Shown: piece by piece, positions 54,287 to 64,000 of the stretch
Layout of the letters: every line of letters starts with the position of its first letter
Position numbering within the stretch: the stretch's first letter is position 1
DNA from: Lepidurus packardi
Lineage: Eukaryota > Arthropoda > Branchiopoda > Notostraca > Triopsidae
Reading direction: 5' to 3'
Length of the DNA stretch: 64,000 nt
Assembly: GCA_023053545.1 (NCBI GenBank)
Contig: JAKZAN010000005.1
Coordinates: 2,294,001-2,358,000, forward strand
Position numbers and translations under genes: made by a program
Notes under the pieces: generated by a model
Seen by the model: the letters and a program-made list of their open reading frames with translations, nothing else
The model's database searches: none
Told to the model about the DNA's origin: nothing

Positions 54287-57200
54287 TTAGTCTTCAAATT
54301 CATTAGGCAATTGGAGTTCGGGTATGACAACATTAGGAGCAAAGCTCACATTAGACACTTTACGTCGCGAAGCGAGTTTTTCCAAATTTGAATGGGATTT
54401 AGCTACAGGCTCATCACTACTGTGCACAAAGCAGACATCCGGCGTTGTAACGCTGCTACACCGTCCCATACTATAACTGTTTCTACCTGTGTTTTGGGTG
54501 ACTAAAAGCTGTCGCATCAGTTCGGTCAAAGTTGCGACTTGCTTGGACAGACCCTGAATTTGATCCTCGGTTGACCTTAACTGAACTCCCATAGAAGCCC
54601 CCATACTGTTCAAATGCCCGTACAATTCGCTCATCTCATCTTCGTCTCCGCGGACGCTGTACGGCTTAAACGCTATATTTAATCCCGGAGCTTTAGTTCG
54701 CCTCGAATTTCGACTTAGCATCACTTTGAGGACTCCTTCCTTAATGTCTTCGGGCAAACGATCGTCCCTGGGATCATTGGGTCGTATATTGAACGCGTAT
54801 TGGTAAGCAGAAGGCACTAGCAAGGCCGCTTGTTGCAGGTAATTCTGTTTAGATTTCGGGAGCAGTTTCAGCCAGGGCGAGAATATAATCTGTTCCATCC
54901 GAGCGATTAACTTGGCTTGCCGAACTAATCGGTCCAAGCCTGCCGACCGTTGCAAACCTTGGATGTCCGACACGGCCAAGCCGACCAGCAGATTCATAAG
55001 AACGACGACAATCAATAGAATAAATGCGAAGAAAATGACGTGTGCAGTGCCTCCATACTGCATGATATCATCGGGCGCGTCTGGAGTGTCGTTGTAGAAG
55101 TATTCTCTGTAGTCCAGCTCGCCGACCATCATGACAAAGATGGTGATTATGGCCCCAGGCATGGAGGCTAGAGCGTCGGTATTGGGGAATAAGACAGCCA
55201 AACCGAAGGAAAAGCCCATAACAAGGCACAGGTAGACGAGCAGGAATTTAAAGAGGTTCATAGCCACGGTGGTAAACATTTGTACATATAGACCGCAGGC
55301 TGGGAAGCGTCCTACGTGCATCATCAGCTCTGCCCAGGCCAGTACTATAACTGCGGCTGCCACGTGGTGTTGCCATACCTTAGGTGGTGTGGGCGAGATG
55401 CTAACCAAGATCAATCCCGCTAGAAGTAGCAGTTGTACGTAGTTCTCCGTGTTGCGTAAGTAAGCAGCAGGTGACTGGATTAACTGGAAAGCCTCTTTGA
55501 TAGCGAACATGGTCGCCAGAATGATCAGGAAGGCCCAGGTGACGAGAACGAAAGGATTTAGGTAACAGTCCTTACCTTTTGACTCGTTCTCGGTGGTCGA
55601 GTTAAAGACGGTGCAGTTATATTCCTCTTTGACGTAAACAGCAATGACGAATCCCGTAAACGACAGGACGAGTGCAGCGTGGAACAGGAGAGAAATGAGG
55701 AAGAGCTTGCGTACTTTGTACCACTTGAGGTTTAAGAACGCTCGGCATAAAGGATGCTGTAAGATCGGACCTTGGCCTGTCGCGATGAGAGTAGTGAAAA
55801 GGCCCGATTCGCCGCGATTGTCTTTGGGGACGAGGATCCGGAAATCCAGGCGCGCCTCACAGTCGGCGTCCATTGCGTCGTGGTCGGTTACGGAAATGGC
55901 CGAGTCGAAACGTTGCGTGAGCTGTGGTAGTACATCCGGCGTACGACGTACCAAAAAGGACATAGCAGTAACACCACCTTTGGTTTTGGCGGTTAAGTCG
56001 GCTCCGGATGCTAGTAACAGCGACGCGACATTCGAACATTCATTAAGGGCTGCCAAATGCAAGGCTGAGTAACCAAAATGGTCTTGCTTGTTGACGTCTG
56101 CGCCCGCTGAGAGAAGGAGGCGCAGTATGTCAGTCGATCGCGAGCTTTTGACTACTACACAGTGTAAAGCTGTGCGGTTGTCAGAGTCTTGAGCGTCGGG
56201 TTTGGCTCCATGTTTAAGTAACAACGCCAAACTTTCTTGCGCTTGTGACAGCGCTGCTAAATGCAGTGGTGTCTGGCCTTTCGCGTTCGTAACGTTACAG
56301 TCAGCATGGGCGTCCAGCAACAGTTTGACGCAGTCCACGTTGTTATCGTCAGCGGCCAAATGTAAGGCTGACATGCGACCCGGACCGACCAGTACACGAA
56401 CGTCGGCTTTCGCTTGCAACAAGAGCGATAAAAGAGGCGCGTTTCCTTGGCTTGCGGCGACATGGATCGGCGCTTCGCTGTAGGCACGTGGATTGTTGAC
56501 TTTCGCTCCGTTTTTCAACAGTAATTTAACGCAAGGTTCGTTGCTGGCTCGCACCGCCCATAACAAGGGGGTCGCCGCTGTAGGTCGCAACGTATCCAAA
56601 AACCCAGCATTGGGATCAGCACCGTTTTCCAGGAATAGCTGCATGGTTTCGCTTTGGCCTGCCGCTGCTGCACAGATTAAAGGCGTGGCAATATTACTTT
56701 TGTCCCACTGGTCTAGAGGGCACCCGTGTTGCATTAGGAACCTCGCACATTCTGTAGAGCCAGAACTGGCGCAATAATGAAGCGCGTTTCGGCCTGATGC
56801 ATCAACGCCTTTGGTGATGCCTACCTTGTGTTTCTTTACCAAGTCTTTGAGGATTTCCAGCTTGCCTTCCCATGCCGCGTAAAAGAGCGCAGCCAGAGCG
56901 AAGTTTTCTTCAGGAAGTTTTAGCAGTTTGTCAAGTAGACCCATATCATTGTTGTCGATAGCTTCAAGTAGGATTAAGCCGGTGTCGTATGGTCGCACCA
57001 TTTTGCACAAGGAACATTTAAGGGTTTCGTCCGACCACACACTGTATTGTTGCTGGTGTACGTAGTTGTGATAGCAAGCATCCGTACTGCTGGTATTGCT
57101 ATTCTTTTTCTGGACTGGACCGAAACACAGCTCTTGCACGGCGTCGATGAAATCGTGATCGTTTTCACTGGCTGTTGATTCGCTTGAAATACTCACTTGA

Positions 57201-57382
57201 GTTGCGTTTTCCATGTCGCTGATGAACATCTCCTCGCTGTTCTTGTGCAATTGAAGTTGAACCCAGGATTTGCGTCGTTCTCGCTCCAACTGATTACCAA
57301 TTTTACGCTTGGGCTTGGGTTTCAAGTTTCCTGTAGCAGCTTCCACATCCTGCGACATGAAAACTGAATCCAGTTCCGTCAT
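54287..57382 (-). CDS. TRPA-type cation channel, pyrexia/painless-like, intronless coding region
   Basis: 1031 residues in one exon. A hydrophilic N-terminus is followed by ankyrin repeats from about residue 150 to 480 (units such as NALHYCASSGSTECARFLMQ, TPLHLAALSQAQESLALLLK, SALHLAALNECSNVASLLLA). Six membrane segments lie from about 560 to 800, with a pore region (IITIFVMMVGELDYREYF) near 740-760 and S6 IFFAFILLIVVVLMNLLVGL near 780. A cytoplasmic tail follows, with a predicted coiled-coil-like stretch (STEDQIQGLSKQVATLTELM). The family comprises heat- and irritant-gated plasma-membrane cation channels of sensory cells; pyrexia and painless are the closest types by layout. A 5' UTR acceptor (TTTTTAG) lies just upstream, first exon base 57395. 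The gene lies antisense inside intron 3 of the Coq6 pseudogene copy. The exact subfamily is uncertain. Confidence 0.9.
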   Translation of the reverse strand: MTELDSVFMSQDVEAATGNLKPKPKRKIGNQLERERRKSWVQLQLHKNSEEMFISDMENATQVSISSESTASENDHDFIDAVQELCFGPVQKKNSNTSSTDACYHNYVHQQQYSVWSDETLKCSLCKMVRPYDTGLILLEAIDNNDMGLLDKLLKLPEENFALAALFYAAWEGKLEILKDLVKKHKVGITKGVDASGRNALHYCASSGSTECARFLMQHGCPLDQWDKSNIATPLICAAAAGQSETMQLFLENGADPNAGFLDTLRPTAATPLLWAVRASNEPCVKLLLKNGAKVNNPRAYSEAPIHVAASQGNAPLLSLLLQAKADVRVLVGPGRMSALHLAADDNNVDCVKLLLDAHADCNVTNAKGQTPLHLAALSQAQESLALLLKHGAKPDAQDSDNRTALHCVVVKSSRSTDILRLLLSAGADVNKQDHFGYSALHLAALNECSNVASLLLASGADLTAKTKGGVTAMSFLVRRTPDVLPQLTQRFDSAISVTDHDAMDADCEARLDFRILVPKDNRGESGLFTTLIATGQGPILQHPLCRAFLNLKWYKVRKLFLISLLFHAALVLSFTGFVIAVYVKEEYNCTVFNSTTENESKGKDCYLNPFVLVTWAFLIILATMFAIKEAFQLIQSPAAYLRNTENYVQLLLLAGLILVSISPTPPKVWQHHVAAAVIVLAWAELMMHVGRFPACGLYVQMFTTVAMNLFKFLLVYLCLVMGFSFGLAVLFPNTDALASMPGAIITIFVMMVGELDYREYFYNDTPDAPDDIMQYGGTAHVIFFAFILLIVVVLMNLLVGLAVSDIQGLQRSAGLDRLVRQAKLIARMEQIIFSPWLKLLPKSKQNYLQQAALLVPSAYQYAFNIRPNDPRDDRLPEDIKEGVLKVMLSRNSRRTKAPGLNIAFKPYSVRGDEDEMSELYGHLNSMGASMGVQLRSTEDQIQGLSKQVATLTELMRQLLVTQNTGRNSYSMGRCSSVTTPDVCFVHSSDEPVAKSHSNLEKLASRRKVSNVSFAPNVVIPELQLPNEFED

Positions 57383-57830
57383 CTTTGCGGTATTTCTAAA
57401 AAGAAATAACGAGAAAGCAACTTACACTTATTATCATTCTATTTTATCAACTTGTAGACGTAACAAAACATTATTGTCAATCTGTCATTCCTTTTCTTTC
57501 GCGAATGATATCGTTATCGTGAGCAAATTTAAGCAACTTACTCTGTGATGTCTGGCCGCGGGGAAGTTTTAACGAATGGAAATCCACGGTCCAAATCGAG
57601 GCTTGTACTACAACCTCACTCGAGCACTTGAGAGATAAGACCCTTGCTCCTGGTCCTGGCCTTTGTTTCTAAAGAGTTCGAAATAACTTTGGAAGAAACG
57701 CAGAAAAAGGAACACACATACACACACTCTTGAGATCTCCCAATACACAGACCACGGAAGCCTGTTTATTTCGTCAAGTCAAAAAAGCCAGAAGCTTGAG
57801 CTAGGCAGCAGATCTTTTGGCTATACCGTA

Positions 57831-60800
57831 AAAGTTAACATAAACCATTCCCAAGCCTTAGGAAAGAGGAACCCGATTTAGCCTAGTTAACACATTTGTT
57901 TACACTCAGCCAAGGTAACCGCGAAATAAAACCAAATAAAGTAATGAATTGTTGTGTCTGCAGGGTGGGAAACTGCAGTATCTTGATCAGGTGGTATGCC
58001 AAACAAACACACATTATGTCGGGGAAAGAAGGATCCCCGTTTTCTTAGATTAGAATGCTTTTGCCATGTGCTCTTCGAAGGGACTGTCCAAAATCTTGAG
58101 AGCTTGCAGGATATATTACTCGCAACATCCTACGAATGGTACCTTGCCCACAGCAACAGCCTCCAGAAGTTCCCTTTCGCTGCCTTAAACGCACCGTAAA
58201 AATGAAGATGTAGTTCAAAGGGAGGAAAAAAGTGAGGAGACTGGGAGGAGAAAGAGAGAGAGGCCGTCGCGAGTCTTCTTTGGCGTGTAGTTATGCATGG
58301 TAATGAAAGTAAAGAGGGAAGGTTTAAGGCACGGGGAAAGCCCTAACCGAATAATACGACATTATACGGGGAACTGGGACTTCCCCAAGTCCGAAGTTAA
58401 TCTTCTTGGCTCGACCAGGATATTTTTTCTGTTTAGATACTTGCTCCATGATGCGTGCAAAATGCCTAAAGGAGTGTCGTTACTTTATAGCATAGTTTAT
58501 GTCTGCATTGTTAACGCTCACCTTATCATTTGACCTTCCTTTAGCGGTTGGGTCGTTGGTGTTGGGGGAATTTCTGTTGGTTAAAAACATGGAATATGCT
58601 GTGTTCGTACCTGATGTTAAAAGTATTTTCGTTTCTTTTGGGTAACAGGTTGGAGCGGATGACTAGAATTCGTTATTGCGTAATACGATGGGCGTGCGAT
58701 ACGTGCATTGGGGTATGATCAAATGGCCATTGCGTTGCGGCACTGCAACTCGCCGAGGTAAAACTTTCTTTCTTTTTTTTTTAAAGAAATAATATAGTTT
58801 ATTACTAAAGTTCATTACTATTCGTAATTAAAGTAAATAAAGTAATGAAATAGTGTTTGTTTGTAAGCCTCTGGATAATGTTACGGCCTGGCAACGATTT
58901 TTACCAACTGGACCGGTTGCTTTGTTACCGGTATGTTAAAATTTCATTATTGAAGAACTCCCGTATAGCTTAGCACATTTTGTCAGAGGTCACGCACGTA
59001 CATTTTATGTACACGGTAAAAAAGAAATAATAGCATGTCGATTATAAAATCATTTCAATGTCTTAAAACATGCCTGAAAATTAGTTCTGGGTGTAAGACA
59101 GTTCTATTTCCTAAAGCACAAAAATAGCCAGCTGAATTAGTACAAAATTTAGCTATTTTTTAAAAAAAAATTAGTTAAAGAATTAACTGAAATTACCAAG
59201 CAAGTATGTGTAGTTTAATTGAATTAATTTTAAAAAATAGGAATTAACAAATAATTGAAACCACATGCAAAAGTTTTTATAAATTTAATTTTAACTAAAC
59301 AAGGATTGAAATAGTCTGTAATCGTTTTTGTTAAAAACCGTTTACCCAATTTACTTAACTTTTTTTTACAAAACTGCAGTAAAGTAAAGCTAGGGTGTGA
59401 TAGTTATATATTCAACCTATTTTCACCCTTTTTTGCTCATTTTTAGATATACATGTTTTTTTATGGCTTTTCTCGTACCACTGGCTTTCAGGCAGCTAAA
59501 CTAAACGGGACTCTTAGAATGAAATTTATATATCTCTGTTTTAAAGAACCTTTCTTTTACATGCTAGTTAACGGACTCGTTGAGCTGTTTGGTGTGGACT
59601 ACGGATACGGATTCCGCAAAGCTGTCGATGTGGCACCGGATGCTTTCGTCGACGCACTAAACCATACCGTGGTAATATATACGAAATAACACACACAATC
59701 CGTCAGTTACAGTGTGGCGTGCGGCTGTTAATGACCTTTCTCAACTTTGTTTTCAAACGGTTAAACTCTGTAGTGGGGTGAAGAGTGTAAAGATAGTTGG
59801 GCCCAAGATTTGATGCTGCGGTTTAGTCGTTTGCTGCGTACAGTTGCACCTGGCACTTCTCCAGCCATCGTTCAGTTGTCGCCAAGTGTGGCTGCAGTAC
59901 TAGCTAACAGGGGAGCTTTTCCATTAGGCATGGGACATGCTGTGCATTACGTCGGACCACGTACTGTACTTGTGGTAAGTTTCGAGCCATAATCGTGAGG
60001 TTTGGGCTAAAACGGGTGAACCTAAATCGGGACTAAGGGGTTCGCTCTTTTCTAACTTCGCACGTACGGAAAAGTCGCTTGTGCATTTTGTGTTTATAAC
60101 CTCATTTATAACTATAGCTGGACACTTGATTTGTATAATTTTCGTACACCAAGGAAACGAGTTGCGAACCCTTTGATCACACTCGGGTACGAAACGTTTT
60201 TTTTCGTTACATTATCGTTTTGTAACATGAATTTTATACAGTATTTGACTACTTAATCCTCATGTTAGTTTGTCATTGTTAGTGTTTCATTACGTTACAT
60301 TAATCTTTTTCTAATTAATCTTTTTGTACTTCTTTTGGCACTTACGTATTTATTACGTTAGGTTAGTCCTGATTGCATAAGTGAATTGTTACAAGTCTAA
60401 CTAAATTGATTTTTCTCTTCTTGGCTTGATTTTAAATGTTTTACGTTTGACTTTTAGCGACTACAGAAGCGACCTGTTTTCTTACAATGTAGCATTACCC
60501 TTTCACCTTAATAAGGCTCCCGTATAGCTTGGCTCGCTACACCCAAGTTGCCGTGAGATGGCGTTCAATGCTTTGCATGTGGTGTATATGAACACGCATC
60601 GTTTCTGCGCATACACCGGCAAGCAGAATAACTTTATAATTACATACTCGATTTGCATGAACTTCTGTCACTGTCTAGGGTACGACAGTCTCGAAGTTCG
60701 CGCATTTGGCTTTTCTTTCACAAATGAAGAATTAATTGCCATTTTTTTAAATTATTGAATCCAAAAATGATAAAGTGTAACTTTTTTGCCTTCGGTTTAG

Positions 60801-61530
60801 TACTACCTACATTACTGTGAAGAAGTTTTCTAAAAATCTTGTGTACTTTTTAGGTAAGATTGGTTCTGCCTTCTCCATGATATCGTATTTTAGAATGCTA
60901 ACTTATACGGGAGCCTTATTAAGCTTAGGAACAATCATTGTGAGCAATGATTGTGATCATTGCGAACAATTTTACCAATTTTTCATAGTCTTAACTCACG
61001 TGAGAAGTAACCTTTCCAGGTAAGACTGACACGATGTCGGTTTCGTATTTACTCAGCACGACTTAGTAAATTCTTAACGAAGTAAAGTTAATCACGAAAT
61101 AGTACCGGGAATATCTGTTTCCTTACGTTATATTAAGCCATAGTAATCAAATACATTTTTTACCTTCTATCGTTATTTTATTTCACTTAGGGATGCTGCA
61201 TATCGAAGTCTGTTTCTGATGGCGCGGATATTGGTAAACACTGAACAATGGATAGTCAATATAGCTGAATGTCTTACATAGGGAGTTTGTCGTACTTGAT
61301 GGAATACGAAACACTACGGAAACGACATAATTGTTCCTATAATGTTGGCAGTTGATGGACTACAGAAACTGAATGGCACAAGGTCAAGTCCCATCGTAGC
61401 GCTACGTAGCATTGGCTTGGATACCCTTTGAAGGTAGTACTTAAAGACAGTTCTCTCTGGTATTTTAGATTAATTAAATTCTTCTATTGGCTTTAGAACT
61501 ACTTTATGAAACAAGCGTCGTTGCGAAGAT
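57831..61530 (+). pseudogene. Coq6 pseudogene, part 2 (exons 4-10)
   Basis: Degenerate copy of Coq6 intron 3 to exon 10. Damage: exon 4' (58649-58757) has TAG in place of the Tyr codon of GADGY and a one-base deletion after GTGCATTGGGG; exon 5' (58869-58930) looks intact; exon 6' (59575-59671) has a 4-bp deletion before GCACCGG; exon 7' (59777-59973) lacks the final GG; exon 8' (61191-61232) lost about 70 bp including GDAAHRVHP through GFGD; exon 9' (61281-61431) has an extra T in CATAATTGTTCC and an internal deletion; exon 10' (61497) has lost its stop. It cannot encode a working enzyme. Confidence 0.9.
60507..60923. mobile_element. MITE with AGGCTCCCGTATA inverted ends, in pseudogene intron 7
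   Basis: 417 bp. Left tip CTTAATAAGGCTCCCGTATA, right tip its exact complement TATACGGGAGCCTTATTAAG. No ORF. Orthologous to the eroded copy at 52686-52935; the better ends here allow the family to be defined. Confidence 0.75.
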
Positions 61531-61639
61531 TGGGTGTGTATGTAATTGGCTATCTGGCACTATACATTTGTTTTTGTTTCTTTGGCAATCAAGTACATCG
61601 TTATTTCGAAAAACCCCAAAAGGTAAAAAGAAACTGAGG

Positions 61640-61712
61640 CTGAGCAAGAGATCTTCCAACCTGAGCACCCTGCAAGCAGGTTGACACCCTGGTTATCATG
61701 CACGCTCCTTCC
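61640..61712 (-). promoter_or_regulatory. Candidate type II SECIS element of SelL
   Basis: About 44 nt downstream of the SelL stop. Minus strand: ATGA (61699-61696), then TAACC pairing with GGTTG (61-57), an A-A mismatch, GGGTGT pairing with GTGCTC (with wobbles), unpaired AA at 61682-61681, a mini-hairpin CCTG-CTTG-CAGG, and GA at 61656-61655 for the non-Watson-Crick quartet. Thirteen nt separate ATGA from AA, as expected. The lower helix (GAGC with GCTC) is weak. Folded by hand; no program was run. Confidence 0.7.
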
Positions 61713-61742
61713 CAGGTACGATGTTAGAAGTTGCGAGTTATT

Positions 61743-63450
61743 TTATTTGAATTCCGTGGAATCTCTCTTGTGCTCAAGAACTTTAACTATAGTTTCTGCA
61801 CTAGGTCTGTCGGCCGGATGCTGACTGCGGTGAAGAAACACTACTTTCCCATTTTGACTAATGATGGAATCACCCCCCATTTGCAGCGGATCATCCTCGA
61901 CGTCTGTGTAAGCTTGTGGCAAAGGCACGTCTTGGGCAATCTGCTCTCCATAGAAGTTCATCGTCTTGGTTTGCCACACCTAAACCTTGTACTTATAGAA
62001 TGGCGAAAGCTTAAGGCTCCCGTATAGCTTAGCTTGTTACACAGACGCTTCCGCTAGGTGGCGCGCAGTGCTTTACATGGTTGTATAGGAACGCGCATGA
62101 TTTCTGCGCATACAACGGCAACCAGGGTAACTTTTAGAACCATGGGTTCAATTTGCGTGAAACAGTTCTTTACAAGATATACAGTCAAATACTATCCCGG
62201 CATAAATCTCCAAATTCAGGATTTTGCCTTTTTCTCGCGTAGTCGGAAAATAAATGTACATTTTTCAAATTGGCGAAGAACAAAAATTAAAAAAGTAAAT
62301 ATATGCCTTGGCCTCCAAAATACTATTACCTACATTGCTGTCACTAAGTTTTCTTTAAAACAAGAAGCCTCGTTTAGTTTTCACCCAAGATTGCTGTTGT
62401 TCTTCCCATCCTACTGGCCCAATGAAAGCTTAGCTATACGGGAACGTTAGGGAAACCAGCACACTTACCTTGTGCATGGAACGAGGCATTCCCAAGGTTT
62501 GATACAACTGACGTTGCTTATCCAATAAAATAGGAAAGGGACAGGCGGTCTCTGTTTTCCATTGTCGAGCGCCTTTCTCATCGCCAAAGGAGACGATGCA
62601 CACAGCGCAGCCCAAAGTAGAAATTTTGTTCTACATGTGAGTCATAGAAAACCACTATTTAGAAGTGATACGCTGTGGCAGTTGTTACCAAAGAGTCCAC
62701 TAGCTGAGCCACGTGAAGACGTCAAGGCAATCAAGCAAAATGGCGCAGCAATACGAACATAGTAAAGCTATTCGAGCCATATATGTGACTCAGGGAAGTC
62801 GCAACGGATCCTTGGCTCTCTTTGAGCTCAAAAAGCGTCATTTCCGGAGGAACGCATGGGCCTTCAATGGGGACTTGAGATGTAACTTGCATTCCACGGT
62901 CTATTTCTTGCAGAAAATCATCCCATTCATCCTAATCTCCGTTTTTTTTTTGTGGAGGGGTTTAATGGACTGATATGGCTATCTGTTAAACCTCACTTCT
63001 ATCTGTAGGAGCTGTTCAACTGCGTCGCACACGTCAGGATCAGCAAAGTGCTCTTGCCATAACAATTCCGCTTCTTTTCGTGTGCCAACACCCAGCCTTG
63101 TCGAAAATAAATGGGTTTAGGTTATTCAGAATTGAGGTGGCAAATATAGATGTGTTTGTTTCTTTTTACCCGGTAAAAAATGAAGCATAGGCGCCTAACG
63201 CTGCTCCCAATTGACCATAATCACGTTCCACAAAGGCAGTCCAGTCTTCTGTTATTTTAGAAAAGGAAAGTTTTATTTATGAACTGTTTGGTTGAGGGGG
63301 TTCTATGCTATTTTTACCTTGGCTTCTATTTCGGGCTGCCGTTAAAACTCTTTTAAGATCGGTAACAAGGTCAATCAGGGACACGCTAAGCGAAAGCTTA
63401 ATGCTCGCTCTGTTTGGCATAGAGTTTGTCGACCGTGCGTTGCACGCCAT
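61743..63450 (-). CDS. SelL: Selenoprotein L, thioredoxin-fold protein with U-x-x-U diselenide motif, six exons
   Basis: Exons (minus): 63318-63450, 63170-63248, 62997-63096, 62689-62931, 62469-62630 and 61743-61979; 954 nt, 317 residues when TGA at 62731-62733 and 62722-62724 are read as selenocysteine; all phases fit. Motif: LLRHFA-U171-LP-U174-RLH, at the place of the CxxC of peroxiredoxin-like thioredoxin folds. Downstream family wording: CIVSFGDEKGARQW, CPFPILLDKQRQLYQTLGM, NFYGEQIAQDVPLPQAY, GKVVFLHRSQHPADRPS. The N-terminal half is helical (EDWTAFVERDYGQLGAALG, AELLWQEHFADPDVC, DEWDDFLQEIDRG). Presumed redox role through a diselenide. The start at 63450 has a strong Kozak context (AGTATGGCG). 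A candidate SECIS lies just past the stop. Intron 5 (489 bp) is enlarged by a MITE; introns 1-4 are 59-73 bp. Convergent with the Coq6 pseudogene. Confidence 0.88.
62011..62449. mobile_element. MITE in SelL intron 5
   Basis: The left tip AAGGCTCCCGTATAGCTTAGC and the right tip GCTTAGCTATACGGGAACGTT are imperfect inverted repeats of the family at 60507-60923. The body shares GCGCGCAGTGCTTTACATG and TTTCTGCGCATACA with that copy. It makes up most of the 489-bp intron. Confidence 0.7.
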
Positions 63451-64000
63451 ACTTGTGAACTCCCTATCGAACATAAAAGTTTGACAACCAAAGTCCACCT
63501 TTTCTACACTGATACCTTATTTTTCGCTTTCTGCTGTCTTCAGCCCGAATGTCCGAATCCAATCCGCGGGTTACTTGTGCTAGATCTGTCCACATAGATC
63601 TCCGTTTAGGCTCATTGACTCTTAATAGTTTGCAAAGTAAAAGTTTATAAACTTTTACTTTCATTTAGTCCGTACTCCACAAAAAACTTGCTCTTGTTTG
63701 TCGTTTTTAGGTAAACTAGCGTGTGTCTGTACTTCCTTTGATAGCGGGTTAAGCAAACCCAAATCGAATACAATAGAAAAATAGATTTAATTATTCCTCT
63801 GTTCTGAGCAGACACGTCAGCTCGTTTCGCTGCTCGTCATGAATTCTTAAATCCTTTTTGAATGAAGAATTTCCCTTAAAAAGTAAGGTATGGTTTCCCT
63901 GTAATACGTTAGTCGAAAAGGTTGTGACTTTTGCCTGCCATTATTATGCAATTATTATACAAATGCAATTTTTTGGTCGCACATTATAGTTTAGAAGAAA
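63451..64000. other. Upstream region of SelL, no gene recognised
   Basis: Presumed 5' UTR and promoter of the minus-strand SelL gene. No TATA box I would rely on and no other coding region seen before the window ends. Confidence 0.4.

Noticed and set aside
55644-56072. 142-codon plus-strand ORF
   Set aside because: Antisense shadow of the ankyrin/membrane region of the channel gene, with no domain of its own.
62689-62931. SelL exon 4 as a pseudogene because of in-frame TGA codons
   Set aside because: The only stops are the two TGA codons exactly spaced as U-x-x-U, all six exons are in phase, and a SECIS-like element follows the stop.

Overview
This is a eukaryotic nuclear window, most likely from an aquatic arthropod such as a cladoceran crustacean (Daphnia-like). 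The evidence is many very short introns (about 55-90 bp), arthropod-type TTAGG repeats, arthropod-style gene families (IRF2BP, a TRPA/pyrexia-like channel, a Notch ligand), and a selenoprotein L gene, a family known mainly from aquatic animals. All gene models were built by hand from splice signals, reading phase and protein family knowledge. No search or RNA data were available.

Layout. 1-5.2 kb: no gene recognised. 5.24-10.57 kb (-): a complete four-exon IRF2BP corepressor gene with a 3.1-kb first intron. 10.6-22.9 kb: gene-poor, holding two adjacent tRNA-Cys genes (-), a double hairpin and two copies of a pogo/Tigger-like repeat. 22.9-23.7 kb: a foldback element with a GC-rich core. About 24.5-38.9 kb: a Helentron-type rolling-circle transposon on the minus strand. 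It has a 2468-codon protein (cysteine-peptidase-like module, four zinc fingers, second peptidase-like module, HUH/Y2 Rep, Pif1-type helicase), an endonuclease ORF split off by one missing base, an array of exon-like repeats, and an RPA-like ssDNA-binding gene. The same 361-bp module lies upstream of both coding blocks. A foldback carrying a TTAGG array and a young MITE is nested inside.

41.05-41.5 kb (+): Tim9. 42.3-46.3 kb (+): an 11-exon Notch-ligand-like gene (MNNL, DSL, seven EGF repeats) with no transmembrane segment. 46.7-53.6 kb (+): a complete 10-exon Coq6 gene for ubiquinone synthesis. 53.75-61.7 kb: a tandem duplicate of Coq6 exons 3-10 plus the 3' end of the next gene. The duplicated Coq6 is a pseudogene whose third intron holds an intact minus-strand TRPA/pyrexia-like channel (54.3-57.4 kb). 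61.7-63.5 kb (-): a six-exon selenoprotein L gene with two in-frame TGA codons forming U-x-x-U and a candidate SECIS just after the stop.

The ancestral order was probably Coq6 (+), with the channel gene nested antisense in its intron 3, converging on SelL (-). After tandem duplication, copy A kept Coq6 and lost the channel gene, while copy B kept the channel and SelL and lost Coq6, so one working copy of each remains. The most notable items are the SelL gene with its SECIS, this reciprocal loss, the Helentron with twin peptidase-like modules and a duplicated promoter-like module, and the secreted Notch ligand.
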